Assembly: GCA_022842065.1 (NCBI GenBank)
Contig: JALHQH010000072.1
Span: 1 to 47,911 of the forward strand
Source: Caldilineaceae bacterium
GTDB lineage: Bacteria > Chloroflexota > Anaerolineae > Caldilineales > Caldilineaceae
Direction: 5' to 3'
Length of the DNA: 47,911 nt
Shown: positions 16,485 through 25,519 of the stretch, one piece after another
Layout: the number at the start of each line of letters is the position of its first letter
Position numbering within the stretch: the stretch's first letter is position 1
The notes under the pieces: generated by a model
What the model was told of the DNA's origin: nothing
Databases searched by the model: none
What the model saw: the letters and a program-made list of their open reading frames with translations, nothing else
Made by a program: the position numbers and the translations under genes

Positions 16485-18046
16485 GGTCTCGTTAACTCCA
16501 CGCTTTGATTAGTAGGGGGAACTGGGACGACGGTGCGCTGGGCGCGGCCTTGGGGCAAACGCACCCGGTCCGCCAAAATCGCCTGGGCGACCCGCATGCC
16601 ACCCAGTGCCACCGCGGCGGTTGACTGGCCAGGGAAGATACTATCCCCCACCATCCACAAGTCGCGGCCAAGTTTGGGGCCCCAAGTGCGGAACAGGTTG
16701 GTCTGTGGGAAGCCGCCAACCCAGCCCCAAGTACGGCGGGTGAAGCGCTGGAAGGTGACTGGTGTGCCTGGCATTACCAGTGTTTGTTTTTCGTGTAGTG
16801 ATGGTAGGGCTTGTGCCGCTGCCGCCAACATGCGCGCTATATAGGCTTCCTTGCGGGCGGCATAGCCGGCTTGATCGTGCTGATAGAGTTGCCACCAGGG
16901 AGCCAGTGCGGTATGGGTGCTAATTGTTAAGGCGCGCTGTCCAGTTGGTGCACGATTGGTGTCCCAGGCGGGACTGAGCGAGAGAAAGACCGTATTGCCT
17001 TCGCCCATTGGCTCACGCACAATTACCTGGTGGTGGAGCGGAAAAGCGGGGGGGACGGTCTGAGCATCAACACCCACATAGACCATAAACGCGCCCCACC
17101 CATCAGCCGGCTGTGCGGGTAATTGCTGGAGCCGCGATGGTAAAGCCTCTCCCAATAGCGGGACAATATTCCAGGGTGGTAGGTTGGCAATCACCAAATC
17201 TGCGGGGTAATGGTCGCCCCGTTTGGTTTCGACCCCGACCGGCCGGCCGTTGACCATGCGAATGCGCGTAACCTCCTGGCGGAAATGGACCTCACCTCCA
17301 TGCTGGCGTACCGCCGCCACGAGCGTTTCCGCGATCGCGCCCATGCCCCCCGCCAAATGCACAACTCCCCGCCGTGGCAGATCAAGGGCCGAAGCGCCAT
17401 AAAGTGCATTGGCGTGGCGACTGGTTGTCTGTGCGGCAATTAACAGTTGCGCATCGATAAAGAGGCGTAGCCGTTCTGGTGCGTGGCGTAGATGGGCTGC
17501 TACTGGCCGGATTGCATCGGCCGCGAGTGTGGGATTCAGGTAAGCGGGAAAATTAGCGCCTAACCAGCCTATCCCTTTTTGGATAAGCCAGAGGGCATCA
17601 CGCCCACTTTGTGTTGGCCAAGGCGGGATCCGCAGCGCCAAATCCCAAAGCAGATCAGCCGTGTGCTCCTGCCAGGCAAAAAAGGGCTGGGCTGCCGTGC
17701 CAAAGGCGGCTTCATAAGCCGCCCAACGCCGCTCGTCACCCCAGCGCGTCACACTGCTGCCATCTGGCAGATGAACCACCATAGCTGGATCATCATGTTG
17801 TGCGGGCCACGCTGTGACCCCAGCCGCGGCTGCCACCAGATCCATCGGTCCACCGGGGTAAAAGCCGCCGGCCAAGGTCGCCCCAGCATCAAATCGATAG
17901 CCCTTGTGAAAGAAGGTGCCGGCACAGCCACCGCCATAGACATGGGCTTCCAGTACAGTCACTGCCAACCCGGCCTTCGCCAGCACTGCCGCCGTGGTCA
18001 AGCCACCAATCCCGGCCCCAATAATGACAATCCGTTGCTCACTCAT
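16481..18046 (-). CDS. CrtI/CRTISO-type FAD-dependent oxidoreductase
   Basis: This 521-residue flavoprotein starts with the dinucleotide-binding motif GAGIGG (10-15) and E33 at the end of the second strand. The YGGGCAGTF and [10 protein letters not shown] segments that follow are typical of phytoene desaturases and carotene isomerases. The C-terminal FAD motif is [22 protein letters not shown] split by a few residues. It probably desaturates or isomerises carotenoids, fitting the nearby crtB and CarH-like genes. The last ~25 residues are a low-complexity tail, and the TAA stop (16481-16483) lies inside the first stem of the neighbouring IscB element RNA, so the original C-terminus may have been different. 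ATG 18046 is chosen; a GTG six bases upstream is possible. It follows the SRPBCC gene closely, so they are likely one operon. Confidence 0.85.
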   Translation of the reverse strand: MSEQRIVIIGAGIGGLTTAAVLAKAGLAVTVLEAHVYGGGCAGTFFHKGYRFDAGATLAGGFYPGGPMDLVAAAAGVTAWPAQHDDPAMVVHLPDGSSVTRWGDERRWAAYEAAFGTAAQPFFAWQEHTADLLWDLALRIPPWPTQSGRDALWLIQKGIGWLGANFPAYLNPTLAADAIRPVAAHLRHAPERLRLFIDAQLLIAAQTTSRHANALYGASALDLPRRGVVHLAGGMGAIAETLVAAVRQHGGEVHFRQEVTRIRMVNGRPVGVETKRGDHYPADLVIANLPPWNIVPLLGEALPSRLQQLPAQPADGWGAFMVYVGVDAQTVPPAFPLHHQVIVREPMGEGNTVFLSLSPAWDTNRAPTGQRALTISTHTALAPWWQLYQHDQAGYAARKEAYIARMLAAAAQALPSLHEKQTLVMPGTPVTFQRFTRRTWGWVGGFPQTNLFRTWGPKLGRDLWMVGDSIFPGQSTAAVALGGMRVAQAILADRVRLPQGRAQRTVVPVPPTNQSVELTRP

Positions 18047-18056
18047 CGCCACTTAC

Positions 18057-18539
18057 TCATCGCGCGGGCGGGGTTGAAAGGGGCATGGTCACCGCGTCGC
18101 CATGCTCAAGCAGGCGCCGGGTTTTCCAGCCGCGAAAGGCAAAGAGAATCGGCAGGTTAAACCACATGCCATAACCAACCAGCCGCCAAAAGGGGTTGGT
18201 ACCAGGCACTACTTCGACTTCATCGATCACTTCGGTTGTTGTCGGATCAATGGCGCGGAAGGTGTGGGTATGTACCCACTGTGTAAAAGGGCCACGCAGT
18301 TGGCGATCAACAAAGCCAGTGGGGGAAGCCTGCTCGATGCGTGCCAGCCAATGAATCGGTAACGGCCCTAGCCAGAGGGTAAAGTCCATTTCGTCGCCAT
18401 CTTTGAGCAGCGCCGGAGCCTGATGAATCCGCACAATCACGGGGGGTGGGGTAATCGCGGCCATGCTGCTGGATTGACGATGAAAGGCTGCTACAGTTTC
18501 AATCGGTGCTTTTACGATAAAGGTATGATGATATTTCAT
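18057..18539 (-). CDS. SRPBCC (START-like) family protein
   Basis: This 160-residue protein begins [20 protein letters not shown], the usual SRPBCC opening, and continues with the beta-rich pattern and a long C-terminal helix ([11 protein letters not shown]) that closes a hydrophobic ligand pocket. Such proteins bind or cyclise lipids and polyketides, and family members often accompany TIGR01777 epimerases. It sits between the epimerase and the CrtI-type oxidoreductase on the same strand, about 10 bases from the latter, suggesting a role in carotenoid or membrane-lipid adaptation. The exact ligand is unknown. Confidence 0.8.
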   Translation of the reverse strand: MKYHHTFIVKAPIETVAAFHRQSSSMAAITPPPVIVRIHQAPALLKDGDEMDFTLWLGPLPIHWLARIEQASPTGFVDRQLRGPFTQWVHTHTFRAIDPTTTEVIDEVEVVPGTNPFWRLVGYGMWFNLPILFAFRGWKTRRLLEHGDAVTMPLSTPPAR

Positions 18540-18619
18540 AATTTCACGGTTGCTTTAGTTTATACGAATGGTTGGTGAAAGGTGATGGGTGAAACAGGCT
18601 ACGCATCACGTCTCACGCA

Positions 18620-19531
18620 TCACTTTAACAAATTACTCAACGCCTCTTGAGCAGTTCCATATTTAAAGGTAAAGCCGGCTGCTTCTAATTTCTGTGGCAC
18701 AGCCCGCTGCCCATCAAGCAGGATGGTAGACATTTCGCCCAATACCGTGCGGATGGCAAAGCCAGGGGCGGGCAAAAAGGCTGGGCGCCCCAAGGTGGCA
18801 CCAATCATCTGACTGAACTGCTTATTGGTGACGGGATTCGGTGCGCTCAGGTTAAAGGCCCCATTGGCTGTCGCGTGGTTCAACAGAAAGAGCATGGCAC
18901 GGATCTGGTCGTCGATATGGATCCAGGGGGTCCACTGTTTGCCGCTGCCTAGTGGGCCACCCGCAAAAAATTTAAAGGGTAACAACATCTTGGGGAAGGC
19001 ACCGCCGGCGCGGCTTAACACAATGCCGGTGCGAATGACCGCACGGCGCACGCCCATCCGTACGACTGGCGCCGTCGCCATCTCCCAGTCAAAACAAACC
19101 TTGGCTAGAAAATCACGTCCAGGCGGCGAATCTTCCGTAATCACCCCGTCGCTATGGGATTGGCCATAATAACCAACGGCCGAGGATTGCAGCAACACCT
19201 TTGGCTTGTTACTTGCCTCCTCGATGGCCTTTTGGATGGCAAGGCCGGCATGGATCCGGCTTTCGCGAATCAGATGTTTGCGTTTTTCGGTCCAGGGTGC
19301 ATCCGCAATCCCCGCCCCGGCCAGATTCACAATGGCATCGGCATCGTTGACCAAATGGCCCCAACCTTTGGGGGTTGCCCCATCCCAGCCTTCAATCCGT
19401 ACCCCGCTAGGCATCTCGTGGCCTTTGTCCGGATGGCGACTCAGCACCGTGACCAGATGGCCTTGTTTCAATAATGATTGGCTAAGTGCTCTACCGATGA
19501 GTCCTGTTCCCCCGGTTACAATGATCCTCAT
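18620..19531 (-). CDS. TIGR01777 (YfcH/SDR39U1) family NAD-dependent epimerase
   Basis: This 303-residue extended SDR has the nucleotide motif TGGTGLIG (6-13) at its N-terminus, a QSSAVGYYG segment carrying the catalytic Ser/Tyr-type positions, and the C-terminal DUF1731-like tail [20 protein letters not shown], the hallmark of the YfcH group. The biochemical role of the group is not established. It lies between the CarH-like regulator gene and the SRPBCC gene on the same strand; SDRs and SRPBCC proteins are recurrent companions of LitR/CarH regulators, which supports membership in the light-responsive cluster. Confidence 0.88.
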   Translation of the reverse strand: MRIIVTGGTGLIGRALSQSLLKQGHLVTVLSRHPDKGHEMPSGVRIEGWDGATPKGWGHLVNDADAIVNLAGAGIADAPWTEKRKHLIRESRIHAGLAIQKAIEEASNKPKVLLQSSAVGYYGQSHSDGVITEDSPPGRDFLAKVCFDWEMATAPVVRMGVRRAVIRTGIVLSRAGGAFPKMLLPFKFFAGGPLGSGKQWTPWIHIDDQIRAMLFLLNHATANGAFNLSAPNPVTNKQFSQMIGATLGRPAFLPAPGFAIRTVLGEMSTILLDGQRAVPQKLEAAGFTFKYGTAQEALSNLLK

Positions 19532-19645
19532 TGAGGGAAATCCTTTCTTCTGCTTTTTACTATTGTTCTTTACTAGGCGTGTTGCTTATCTTCAAAACAA
19601 CCGCAGATTAATCTTCATCGCGATTGGTCGCCACTGCTCCTTGGT

Positions 19646-21109
19646 TTACACTGGTGACCAATCTTTGTTGTTTTTGTGCATGACAGTGCTGGCGTGTAAG
19701 CCATTCACAAGCACCCGTTCATCGTAAAGCACTTGTTCTAACCAGCCCGAGAGCACCACCCCGCGGCCATGTAATTGCGAACGGACAGCTTCCAGGTAGG
19801 CCGCCAAATAGATGTGAACCTGCCCTTCCGGCATCTGATAGTGATTCGTCAGCAGGCCTTTTAACCAGACCAGATCCGGCCCCATAAATTGAATATCACC
19901 CAGTGTGAGCGCGGCAATGATATCACGGCTAAAGTTGATATTTGCCTTGCGTAGGAGCGAGTAAGCGATGCCCGATGCGCTCAATTTTTGCCAGACTTCC
20001 GATTCAATTAATGCCTGATGCAACCGAAAATGGTGAAGGGCCTCTTCATATTGCTGAGCGAGCGGGATGGCGCTTAATGGCAGCCGCGGCGTCATCATCA
20101 GTTGCTCAATCAGCTCAATTGCCTGGTCAAGCGAATTGCCTAAGTAGTGGCCACTGATACTATGTTGGAGTGCCGGTAGCTGGGTAAAGATCATGCCGCC
20201 ATAAGCCAAGGGCACCCGCGCTTCATAAAAAAGATCGGCCAACTCACGTAGCCCAGCCGCCGTGAAAAGCAGTTGTGCTGTCAGCACGACCAACTGTGGC
20301 CTGGCCGTCTGTGTGGTTAACACAAAGTCTTGCTGCGGAATATTGGCACCCAAGAAAATCACATCCCAACCCCGGCGGCGCAAGAGCAATGAAAGGATGA
20401 GCGGAATGAAGGTATGGGCTTCATCCGGGGGACAGCCCACGAGCAGGCGACCGTTGCGTGTCGGCGCAGGGGTGGCCGCGAGCAGGGCTTCTAAGCGCCG
20501 CACTGCCAATGCCGAAGCAAAGTGCTCTTGCTGCACAGTAATGCGCCCATCATACCAACCATCGCCAATAGCGGCCAAGCCCTTTTGCAGCAGATCGACA
20601 CAAACCTTTTCAACTGGGAAGAGGGAAAAGGCTTGCGTGACTACGCGTTCAGCATTTTGCTCGTCAAATTTGAGGCAATGGGCGATCCATGCTTGGCGCA
20701 ATTGGGTAATGGTATCACGACCACTCTCGGTAAAGGACACTGGGAAGGATACTGGGAATGGCTCTGTCTCGCGGGTTGGGTTGTTAATGCCCACCGGAGA
20801 CGTCGGCTGCTGAGCAATGGCGCTGACAATTTGGCTGGCAATAGCCTGAAAAGGGTCGGCCTGTTCAGCTTCCACCCGGCGCCACAGTTCTACAGCGCGG
20901 CTAATACTCAAGCCCTCTTCTTGGCGGGCAATTAGCCATTTGAGTAGATTAATGTCATTTTGCGAATAGAGCCGGTGCCCGCTCTCCGTGCGCTGTGGCT
21001 CCGGTAGACCATAACGTCGCTCCCAAGCCCGCAGTGTATCCGGCTTTATGCCAGTTTCTTGGACAACCGCTTTTAGGTTATACGTGGGCGTATCCGCTGA
21101 TGATTTCAT
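19646..21109 (-). CDS. CarH/LitR-like MerR-family regulator with B12-binding domain and C-terminal extension
   Basis: This 487-residue protein has a MerR-type winged helix (about 9-78: IKPDTLRAWERRYGLPEPQR and the HRLYS wing). A linker leads to a helical bundle with the CarH motif W-x9-EH (W185, E195, H196) and a cobalamin-binding Rossmann domain from about 220. In the latter the DxHxxG box reads E230-A-H232-T-F-I, keeping the cobalt-ligand histidine but losing the glycine. CarH proteins bind adenosylcobalamin, repress carotenoid genes in the dark and let go in light. A further ~140 residues (350-487) exceed the usual ~290-residue CarH length and look helical. The divergent crtB gene is the obvious target, and the genes downstream on the same strand complete a probable light-induced cluster. 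Confidence 0.88.
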   Translation of the reverse strand: MKSSADTPTYNLKAVVQETGIKPDTLRAWERRYGLPEPQRTESGHRLYSQNDINLLKWLIARQEEGLSISRAVELWRRVEAEQADPFQAIASQIVSAIAQQPTSPVGINNPTRETEPFPVSFPVSFTESGRDTITQLRQAWIAHCLKFDEQNAERVVTQAFSLFPVEKVCVDLLQKGLAAIGDGWYDGRITVQQEHFASALAVRRLEALLAATPAPTRNGRLLVGCPPDEAHTFIPLILSLLLRRRGWDVIFLGANIPQQDFVLTTQTARPQLVVLTAQLLFTAAGLRELADLFYEARVPLAYGGMIFTQLPALQHSISGHYLGNSLDQAIELIEQLMMTPRLPLSAIPLAQQYEEALHHFRLHQALIESEVWQKLSASGIAYSLLRKANINFSRDIIAALTLGDIQFMGPDLVWLKGLLTNHYQMPEGQVHIYLAAYLEAVRSQLHGRGVVLSGWLEQVLYDERVLVNGLHASTVMHKNNKDWSPV

Positions 21110-21178
21110 AAGTTAGCCATTTCGCAGACTAATCTGCTATATTTGAAAAGAAGATAAATACATTAAATTTGTTATTGT

Positions 21179-21207
21179 ATTATAATGAGTTGGCTCATAA
21201 AAATCAA
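21179..21207 (-). promoter_or_regulatory. Predicted promoter of the CarH-like gene with internal palindrome
   Basis: On the minus strand TTGATT (21207-21202) and TATAAT (21184-21179) are spaced by 17 bases, a near-consensus housekeeping promoter 70 bases before the regulator's ATG. The spacer holds the palindrome ATGAG-N4-CTCAT (about 21184-21198), the position where MerR-family proteins bind, so autoregulation is plausible. Confidence 0.65.
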
Positions 21208-21256
21208 ACGTTTGTGTGATCTTTGTCTAAAACAGTGTGGCAAAACCTGAACAAAT

Positions 21257-21299
21257 GTATGAATCATACCTTGACAGAGCCAGTTTACCATGCTAACTT
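21257..21299 (+). promoter_or_regulatory. Predicted crtB promoter with adjacent operator-like palindrome
   Basis: TTGACA (21271-21276) and TAACTT (21294-21299) are 17 bases apart on the plus strand, about 230 bases before crtB. The perfect palindrome GTATG-AAT-CATAC (21257-21269) abuts the -35 box and is a candidate operator for the divergent CarH-like regulator. The -10 match is moderate. The rest of the 420-base gap shows no gene. Confidence 0.55.
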
Positions 21300-21529
21300 G
21301 CACAACACTTGTTCGCTACATTACTATTGTACATAACTTTGATAAAGATTGTGCAAATCCTATGGGACAGGTCTTATACTTTTCATTGCCATTAGCGATC
21401 TTGTCGACTATACTGTGGTAGAAACGAGCATCCCCGTTTTGACCATTACAAAAATTTCGGTTCTCATTCAGAGCGAAGTAATAGCAGGATCGATCTCTAT
21501 CCACATTGATAAAATAGGAGAAGCTGGCT

Positions 21530-22465
21530 ATGCAGTTGCAGACGCATGCCTGGGAAGGTGCCCTGCTTTCATTGGCCCATGAAGGGCGCCAGACCGACGT
21601 GACGACGGCGAAATTACACCTGGATGCATCTACGCTTGCCCGTGCGTATGAATACTGCGAATCAGTGACTGCGGTGCATAGCCGTTCGTTTCATTTGGCC
21701 TCTGCTTTGCTTCCACCTGAAAAACGCGGTGCCGTTCGTGCGCTGTACGCCTTCTGTCGCGTCACTGATGATCTAGTTGACCGCGCAACCGGTGATTGTG
21801 AAGTCCAGTTACAGACTTGGCGCCGTCATGTGTTGACAGCGACGCCGCCCCATGATGATCTGGTCGCGATTGCTTGGACCGATGCGCGGCTGCGTTATGG
21901 CGTTCCTGTCCGTTATGCGGAACAGCTTATTGATGGGGTTGCGCGCGATCTGTCGCAGAGCCGCTATGAAACATTCACCGAATTGGCGGCTTACTGCTAT
22001 GCGGTTGCTTCCACGGTCGGGCTGATGAGCATGCACATTATCGGCCATGCCGGTGCCGATGCGATCCCCTATGCAATTAAGTTGGGTGTTGCCCTGCAAT
22101 TGACAAACATCTTGCGCGATGTGGGCGAGGATTGGCGGCTTGGTCGCGTCTATCTACCCCAAGCTGATTTGGCCCTCTTTGAAATCAACGAGCACGACCT
22201 GGCCCGCGGTGCTGTGACCGACCGCTGGCGGGCTTTTATGCGCTACCAAATTGCGCGTAACCGGTTACTCTACAAGGAAGCATTGCCCGGTATCCAACTC
22301 TTAAATCCTGATGGTCGCTTTGCCATTCGGGCCGCGGCTGATCTCTATCAAGCGATCCTAACGGACATTGAGCGTCATGATTACGATGTCTTCACACGTC
22401 GTGCCTATGTGGGTAAATGGGGCAAATTGCGGCGCTTGCCAGGGATTTGGTTGCGCAGTCAATGA
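21530..22465 (+). CDS. crtB: Phytoene synthase
   Basis: This 311-residue enzyme condenses two geranylgeranyl diphosphates to phytoene, the first committed carotenoid step; a squalene synthase-like (HpnC/D) assignment is less likely given the context. Both aspartate-rich motifs are present: DDLVD (80-84) and DVGED (197-201) in [12 protein letters not shown], along with the AFCRVTDD entry. AGGAG nine bases upstream supports the start. It diverges from the CarH-like regulator, so light-dependent control is expected. Its TGA stop is the first of several TGAAGGGG-type units that make up the downstream hairpin repeat. Confidence 0.93.
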   Translation: MQLQTHAWEGALLSLAHEGRQTDVTTAKLHLDASTLARAYEYCESVTAVHSRSFHLASALLPPEKRGAVRALYAFCRVTDDLVDRATGDCEVQLQTWRRHVLTATPPHDDLVAIAWTDARLRYGVPVRYAEQLIDGVARDLSQSRYETFTELAAYCYAVASTVGLMSMHIIGHAGADAIPYAIKLGVALQLTNILRDVGEDWRLGRVYLPQADLALFEINEHDLARGAVTDRWRAFMRYQIARNRLLYKEALPGIQLLNPDGRFAIRAAADLYQAILTDIERHDYDVFTRRAYVGKWGKLRRLPGIWLRSQ

Positions 22466-22556
22466 AGGGGTGAAAGGGTGAAGGGGTGAAGGGGTGACAG
22501 GACGATGTCGTAGACGGGGTTACCCCTTCACCCTGTCACCCCTTCACCGTCACGCT
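22463..22556. repeat. Hairpin repeat of TGAAGGGG units between convergent genes
   Basis: Units of TGAAGGGG/TGAAAGGG start at the crtB stop codon, and a complementary CACCCCTTCACC array runs in from the other side, reaching the stop codon of the convergent HisG-like gene at 22550-22552. The arms can form a long stem and could block read-through in both directions. The same unit family recurs at 39893-40030. Confidence 0.85.
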
Positions 22557-23785
22557 GTTACAGCCAAAAGTGTCTGCTGATAGTGGTGGTAGTAGCTTAA
22601 CAGTTGGCGGCGGGCGCTGGTAATCAAGGCCAGCGCTTCGTCTTGTTTGTAATTGTCGTCGGGCCGCCAGTAGCGGGTCTGCAAGCGGTAGGGGCGCAAG
22701 CCATGTTCGACATCTTGCGGATTGCAGAACATCTCGGTGATCGGCGGCTTATCGATCCAGGTGTCGCCCATGTTGGTCTCCAACGCCAGATACCAGAGCG
22801 CGAAGTGGCGGATGCGCTCGTCGTCAAAGTAACCGGTCGGGTTGACCGTCTCAATAAAACGCTGTAATGGCTCGCTGGTGAGGTAGCGATGGTAATCAGC
22901 GACCCATAAACTCTCCGACATGAAGAGTGGGGCACCATGCAGCAGCAACCCCTTCTTGCGGATTGTGTTCCCGGTCTGTACTAATTCCAGCCCCACACTC
23001 CCCGGCTGCGCATCCATCACCGCATCTTCCACATCTTCGACCGACTCAATTTTTAGTTCCGGATAGGCTGCCGTTACCACGCCGGTATAGCGCCCCTTGA
23101 CAAAGACGCGTCGCCCATTTTCCGCGAGATGGGCCAGAAAGTTCTTGGGATAGGGCAGTACTTTCTGCTTACGATGGCTGCTGCCCTTTTCGGTATAGGG
23201 TGATTGATAGCGGCTGCTCGGTTTGGAGATCAGGAAAAAGCCGACAATATCCTGTACCTCCTGGCCTAGCACACTGTTGTAGCGCGTCAACTGTGCCGAC
23301 CCGGCAATGCGGATGTCGGTTGGCTTTTCGATCTGGTAGTTGTACATCCCCCACTTGGTTACCGATGTGGGGTCATGCAGATAGTACTGGGTCATCGTCA
23401 ACAGCTCGTCCAGCCCAACGACGGCACAGTCGATCTCATCCAGGCGGATCAGCGACGAGCCGTTGTGCGGCTCCTCGCCCTCGACGCGCACCCGTACCCC
23501 GTTGATCGTCCAATCATGGCCGAGAAAGCCGACGCGATAGGGGCGATGGTGGCGCTTGCGATCAATAAAGAGGCCAAAACCAGGTGCTTCCTGGGTGGCA
23601 TGGTGCAGATAGGCCATCGCCTCGCCATAGTGCGGGCTGCTCATCCGCTTACTCGCGGCTGTCACGGCTAGGATGCGGTCGATCTCGGCATGGTCAACGT
23701 CAAAGCGCTTCATATTATTGAGAAAATTCTCAAAGGTGCGGCCGGCACGGGGGATGGCACAGGTGATATCAAATTGCTCGGACAT
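22550..23785 (-). CDS. HisG-like protein (ATP phosphoribosyltransferase-related), unknown role
   Basis: This 411-residue protein shows two features of HisG catalytic domains in the right order: IDCAVVGLDELL (about 118-129, matching the D-x-G-I-x-G-x-D strand) and GLELVQTGNTIRKKGLLLHG (265-284), close to the HisG PRPP-binding segment with T-G-x-T. The N-terminal ~75 residues and the C-terminal ~120 residues (YHRYLTSEPLQRF onwards) are not HisG-like to my eye, and no other his genes are nearby. It may be a PRPP-using enzyme of another pathway or a periplasmic-binding-fold protein that only resembles HisG. I take ATG 23785 since the 24 codons upstream lie in a repeat array. Confidence 0.55.
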   Translation of the reverse strand: MSEQFDITCAIPRAGRTFENFLNNMKRFDVDHAEIDRILAVTAASKRMSSPHYGEAMAYLHHATQEAPGFGLFIDRKRHHRPYRVGFLGHDWTINGVRVRVEGEEPHNGSSLIRLDEIDCAVVGLDELLTMTQYYLHDPTSVTKWGMYNYQIEKPTDIRIAGSAQLTRYNSVLGQEVQDIVGFFLISKPSSRYQSPYTEKGSSHRKQKVLPYPKNFLAHLAENGRRVFVKGRYTGVVTAAYPELKIESVEDVEDAVMDAQPGSVGLELVQTGNTIRKKGLLLHGAPLFMSESLWVADYHRYLTSEPLQRFIETVNPTGYFDDERIRHFALWYLALETNMGDTWIDKPPITEMFCNPQDVEHGLRPYRLQTRYWRPDDNYKQDEALALITSARRQLLSYYHHYQQTLLAVTA

Positions 23786-23802
23786 GGTTGTGATGAGTGA
23801 TG

Positions 23803-23886
23803 AGTGAAACGTAAAACGTAAAACGTAAAACGTAATTGTCCGCTTAGGAGCAGCCATTACGTTTTACGTTTTACGTTTCACGCATT
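23803..23886. repeat. Hairpin repeat of GTAAAAC units
   Basis: Three or more copies of GTAAAAC (GTAAAACGTAAAACGTAA) face the complementary array ACGTTTTACGTTTTACG across a central spacer at about 23837-23860. It fills the gap between two genes transcribed in the same direction, so it is not a simple convergent terminator. A similar GTGAAAC version lies at 43690-43803. Confidence 0.85.
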
Positions 23887-23889
23887 AGT

Positions 23890-25044
23890 TTAGACAAACG
23901 CTGAAATGCCCGTCAAATGGCGCCCAATGATCAGTTTTTGGATCTGGCTGGTGCCTTCGTAGAGGCTGGCCACACGACAATCGCGCCACAGGCGTTCGGG
24001 CTCATATTCGTCCGAGAAGCCGTAGCCGCCGTGGATCTGGATCGCCATGTCGGCGTTGCGTTTGGCAGCTTCGGTGGCGTAATACTTGGCCATCGAGACC
24101 GGGATGGTGCTCACTTCGCCCTGGTTCTTCACATAACCGGCCTGATAGACGAGCAGCCGGGCTGCCTCGGTATCTACCGCCATCTGTGCCAACATGTCCT
24201 GCACCAGTTGAAAGCCGGCGATTGGCTGGTCAAAGGCAATGCGCTCTTTGGCATAACGCACACTGACATCGAGTGCCCGTTGTGCCGTGCCGACACAGCC
24301 GCTAGCCACGCCATAGCGCCCATTGTCAAGCGCGCTCATCGCCACCTTAAAGCCTTCACCGGCCGCGCCCAGGCGATTGCTGTCCGGCACGCGCACATTG
24401 TCCAGGAATAGTTCGCCGGTGTCGCTTGCTTTGAGCCCGAGTTTGCCGGTCATTTTGCGGCTGCTAAAGCCGGGCGTCTTCGTATCGACCAAAAAAGCGA
24501 CCATGCCTTTATGTTTGGAACCAGGCTGGGTTTGCGCAAAAATAATCGCCACATCGGCCCAGGTGCCATTGCTGATCCAAACCTTCTGGCCATTGAGCAC
24601 CCACTCATCGCCTTCTTGTTTGGCGGTGGTCGAAATATTGCCCGCATCCGAGCCGGCATTCGGTTCGGTCAACCCATAGCAGCCCAGCCACTCGCCGCTG
24701 CAGAGCTTGGGCAGATAGTAATGCTTGAGTGCTTCTGTCCCCCATTTGAGGATCGTCAGCTCGACTAGCGACATCTGCACCGAAAGGGTCGTGCGCACGC
24801 TCGAATCGGCGTAGCCTACTTCCTCAAAGACAATCGCTTCGGAGATGTAATCAAGCCCGGTGCCGCCATATTCTTCAGGCACTGGTACGCCGAGATAGCC
24901 CAATTCACCCATCTTGTAAAGCAGATCGCGCGGGAACTTGCCGGCATGATCCCAATCGCGGGCATTGGGAATAATCTGTTCAGCGGCAAATTTGCGCACC
25001 GAATCCTTAATCATTTTCTGTTCAGCATTCAACCCGAAATCCAT
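23890..25044 (-). CDS. Acyl-CoA dehydrogenase
   Basis: This 384-residue flavoprotein has the family length and both signature regions: GCYGLTEPNAGSDAGNI (the FAD/substrate loop) and, near the C-terminus, QIHGGYGFSDEYEPERLWRD split here from SLYEGTSQIQ, where E363 is the catalytic base. It resembles short/branched-chain or glutaryl-type dehydrogenases that introduce a trans-2 double bond and pass electrons to ETF. AAGGAG eight bases upstream supports ATG 25044; a longer in-frame start would add 54 residues lacking domain homology. The family III CoA-transferase gene lies upstream on the same strand but 475 bases away, so a shared pathway (acyl-CoA catabolism) is plausible and a shared transcript is less so. 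Confidence 0.93.
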   Translation of the reverse strand: MDFGLNAEQKMIKDSVRKFAAEQIIPNARDWDHAGKFPRDLLYKMGELGYLGVPVPEEYGGTGLDYISEAIVFEEVGYADSSVRTTLSVQMSLVELTILKWGTEALKHYYLPKLCSGEWLGCYGLTEPNAGSDAGNISTTAKQEGDEWVLNGQKVWISNGTWADVAIIFAQTQPGSKHKGMVAFLVDTKTPGFSSRKMTGKLGLKASDTGELFLDNVRVPDSNRLGAAGEGFKVAMSALDNGRYGVASGCVGTAQRALDVSVRYAKERIAFDQPIAGFQLVQDMLAQMAVDTEAARLLVYQAGYVKNQGEVSTIPVSMAKYYATEAAKRNADMAIQIHGGYGFSDEYEPERLWRDCRVASLYEGTSQIQKLIIGRHLTGISAFV

Positions 25045-25519
25045 AACAAACACTCCTTTGTGCACGCTCGATAGTTGCGCATTTTTATCAGATGCGCCGT
25101 CCAAAACTTGCAATTCGTGTAGCCATAATAATGGCGATACAACGTTTGTTTGATCTATCTGCCAGTGTACCACAAAAGGGGCAATTAATGGAAGAATTTG
25201 TGGCAAACTTCACATTTGCAGTCGGGTTACAAAGCCACCGTTAACCTTAGGTCATTTTGTCATTCCCAACCGGCTTTTTGGTGAGGAATCTCTACTTGCC
25301 CAGACCGCGATTCCTCGCTGCGGGATTTGGCTGACAGTGTACAAGCTAGCGTTCGCAATTTTTATTCGTGTAGTCACGATTGTCGGGATGTTAGTCTTTT
25401 CTTAACGGCTGACCTTGCACAGAAAAAGTGATTCGCTGCGGAAATTAGAGCAGCGGATCAACATGGCACAATTCGTGTACTGCGCATCAGGAGATGCGCA
25501 GTACACGAATTGTTGCTGG
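25045..25519. other. 475-base non-coding region with repeat fragments
   Basis: No supported gene lies here. About 25258-25295 resembles one arm of the hairpin at 34279-34318 (ACCGGCT, a short T-rich stretch, then GGTGAGGAAT), and GAGGAATC/GATTCCTC segments can pair. The palindrome at 25468-25513 closes the region. The acyl-CoA dehydrogenase promoter should be at about 25050-25200. Confidence 0.5.
25468..25513. repeat. Perfect 21 bp palindromic repeat, copy 1
   Basis: Bases 25468-25488 pair perfectly with 25493-25513 around the loop AGGA; the core is CGTGTACTGCGCATC. It lies directly after the CoA-transferase stop codon. The same core forms a second hairpin at 37152-37187, so it is a dispersed family and not just a local terminator. 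Confidence 0.9.
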
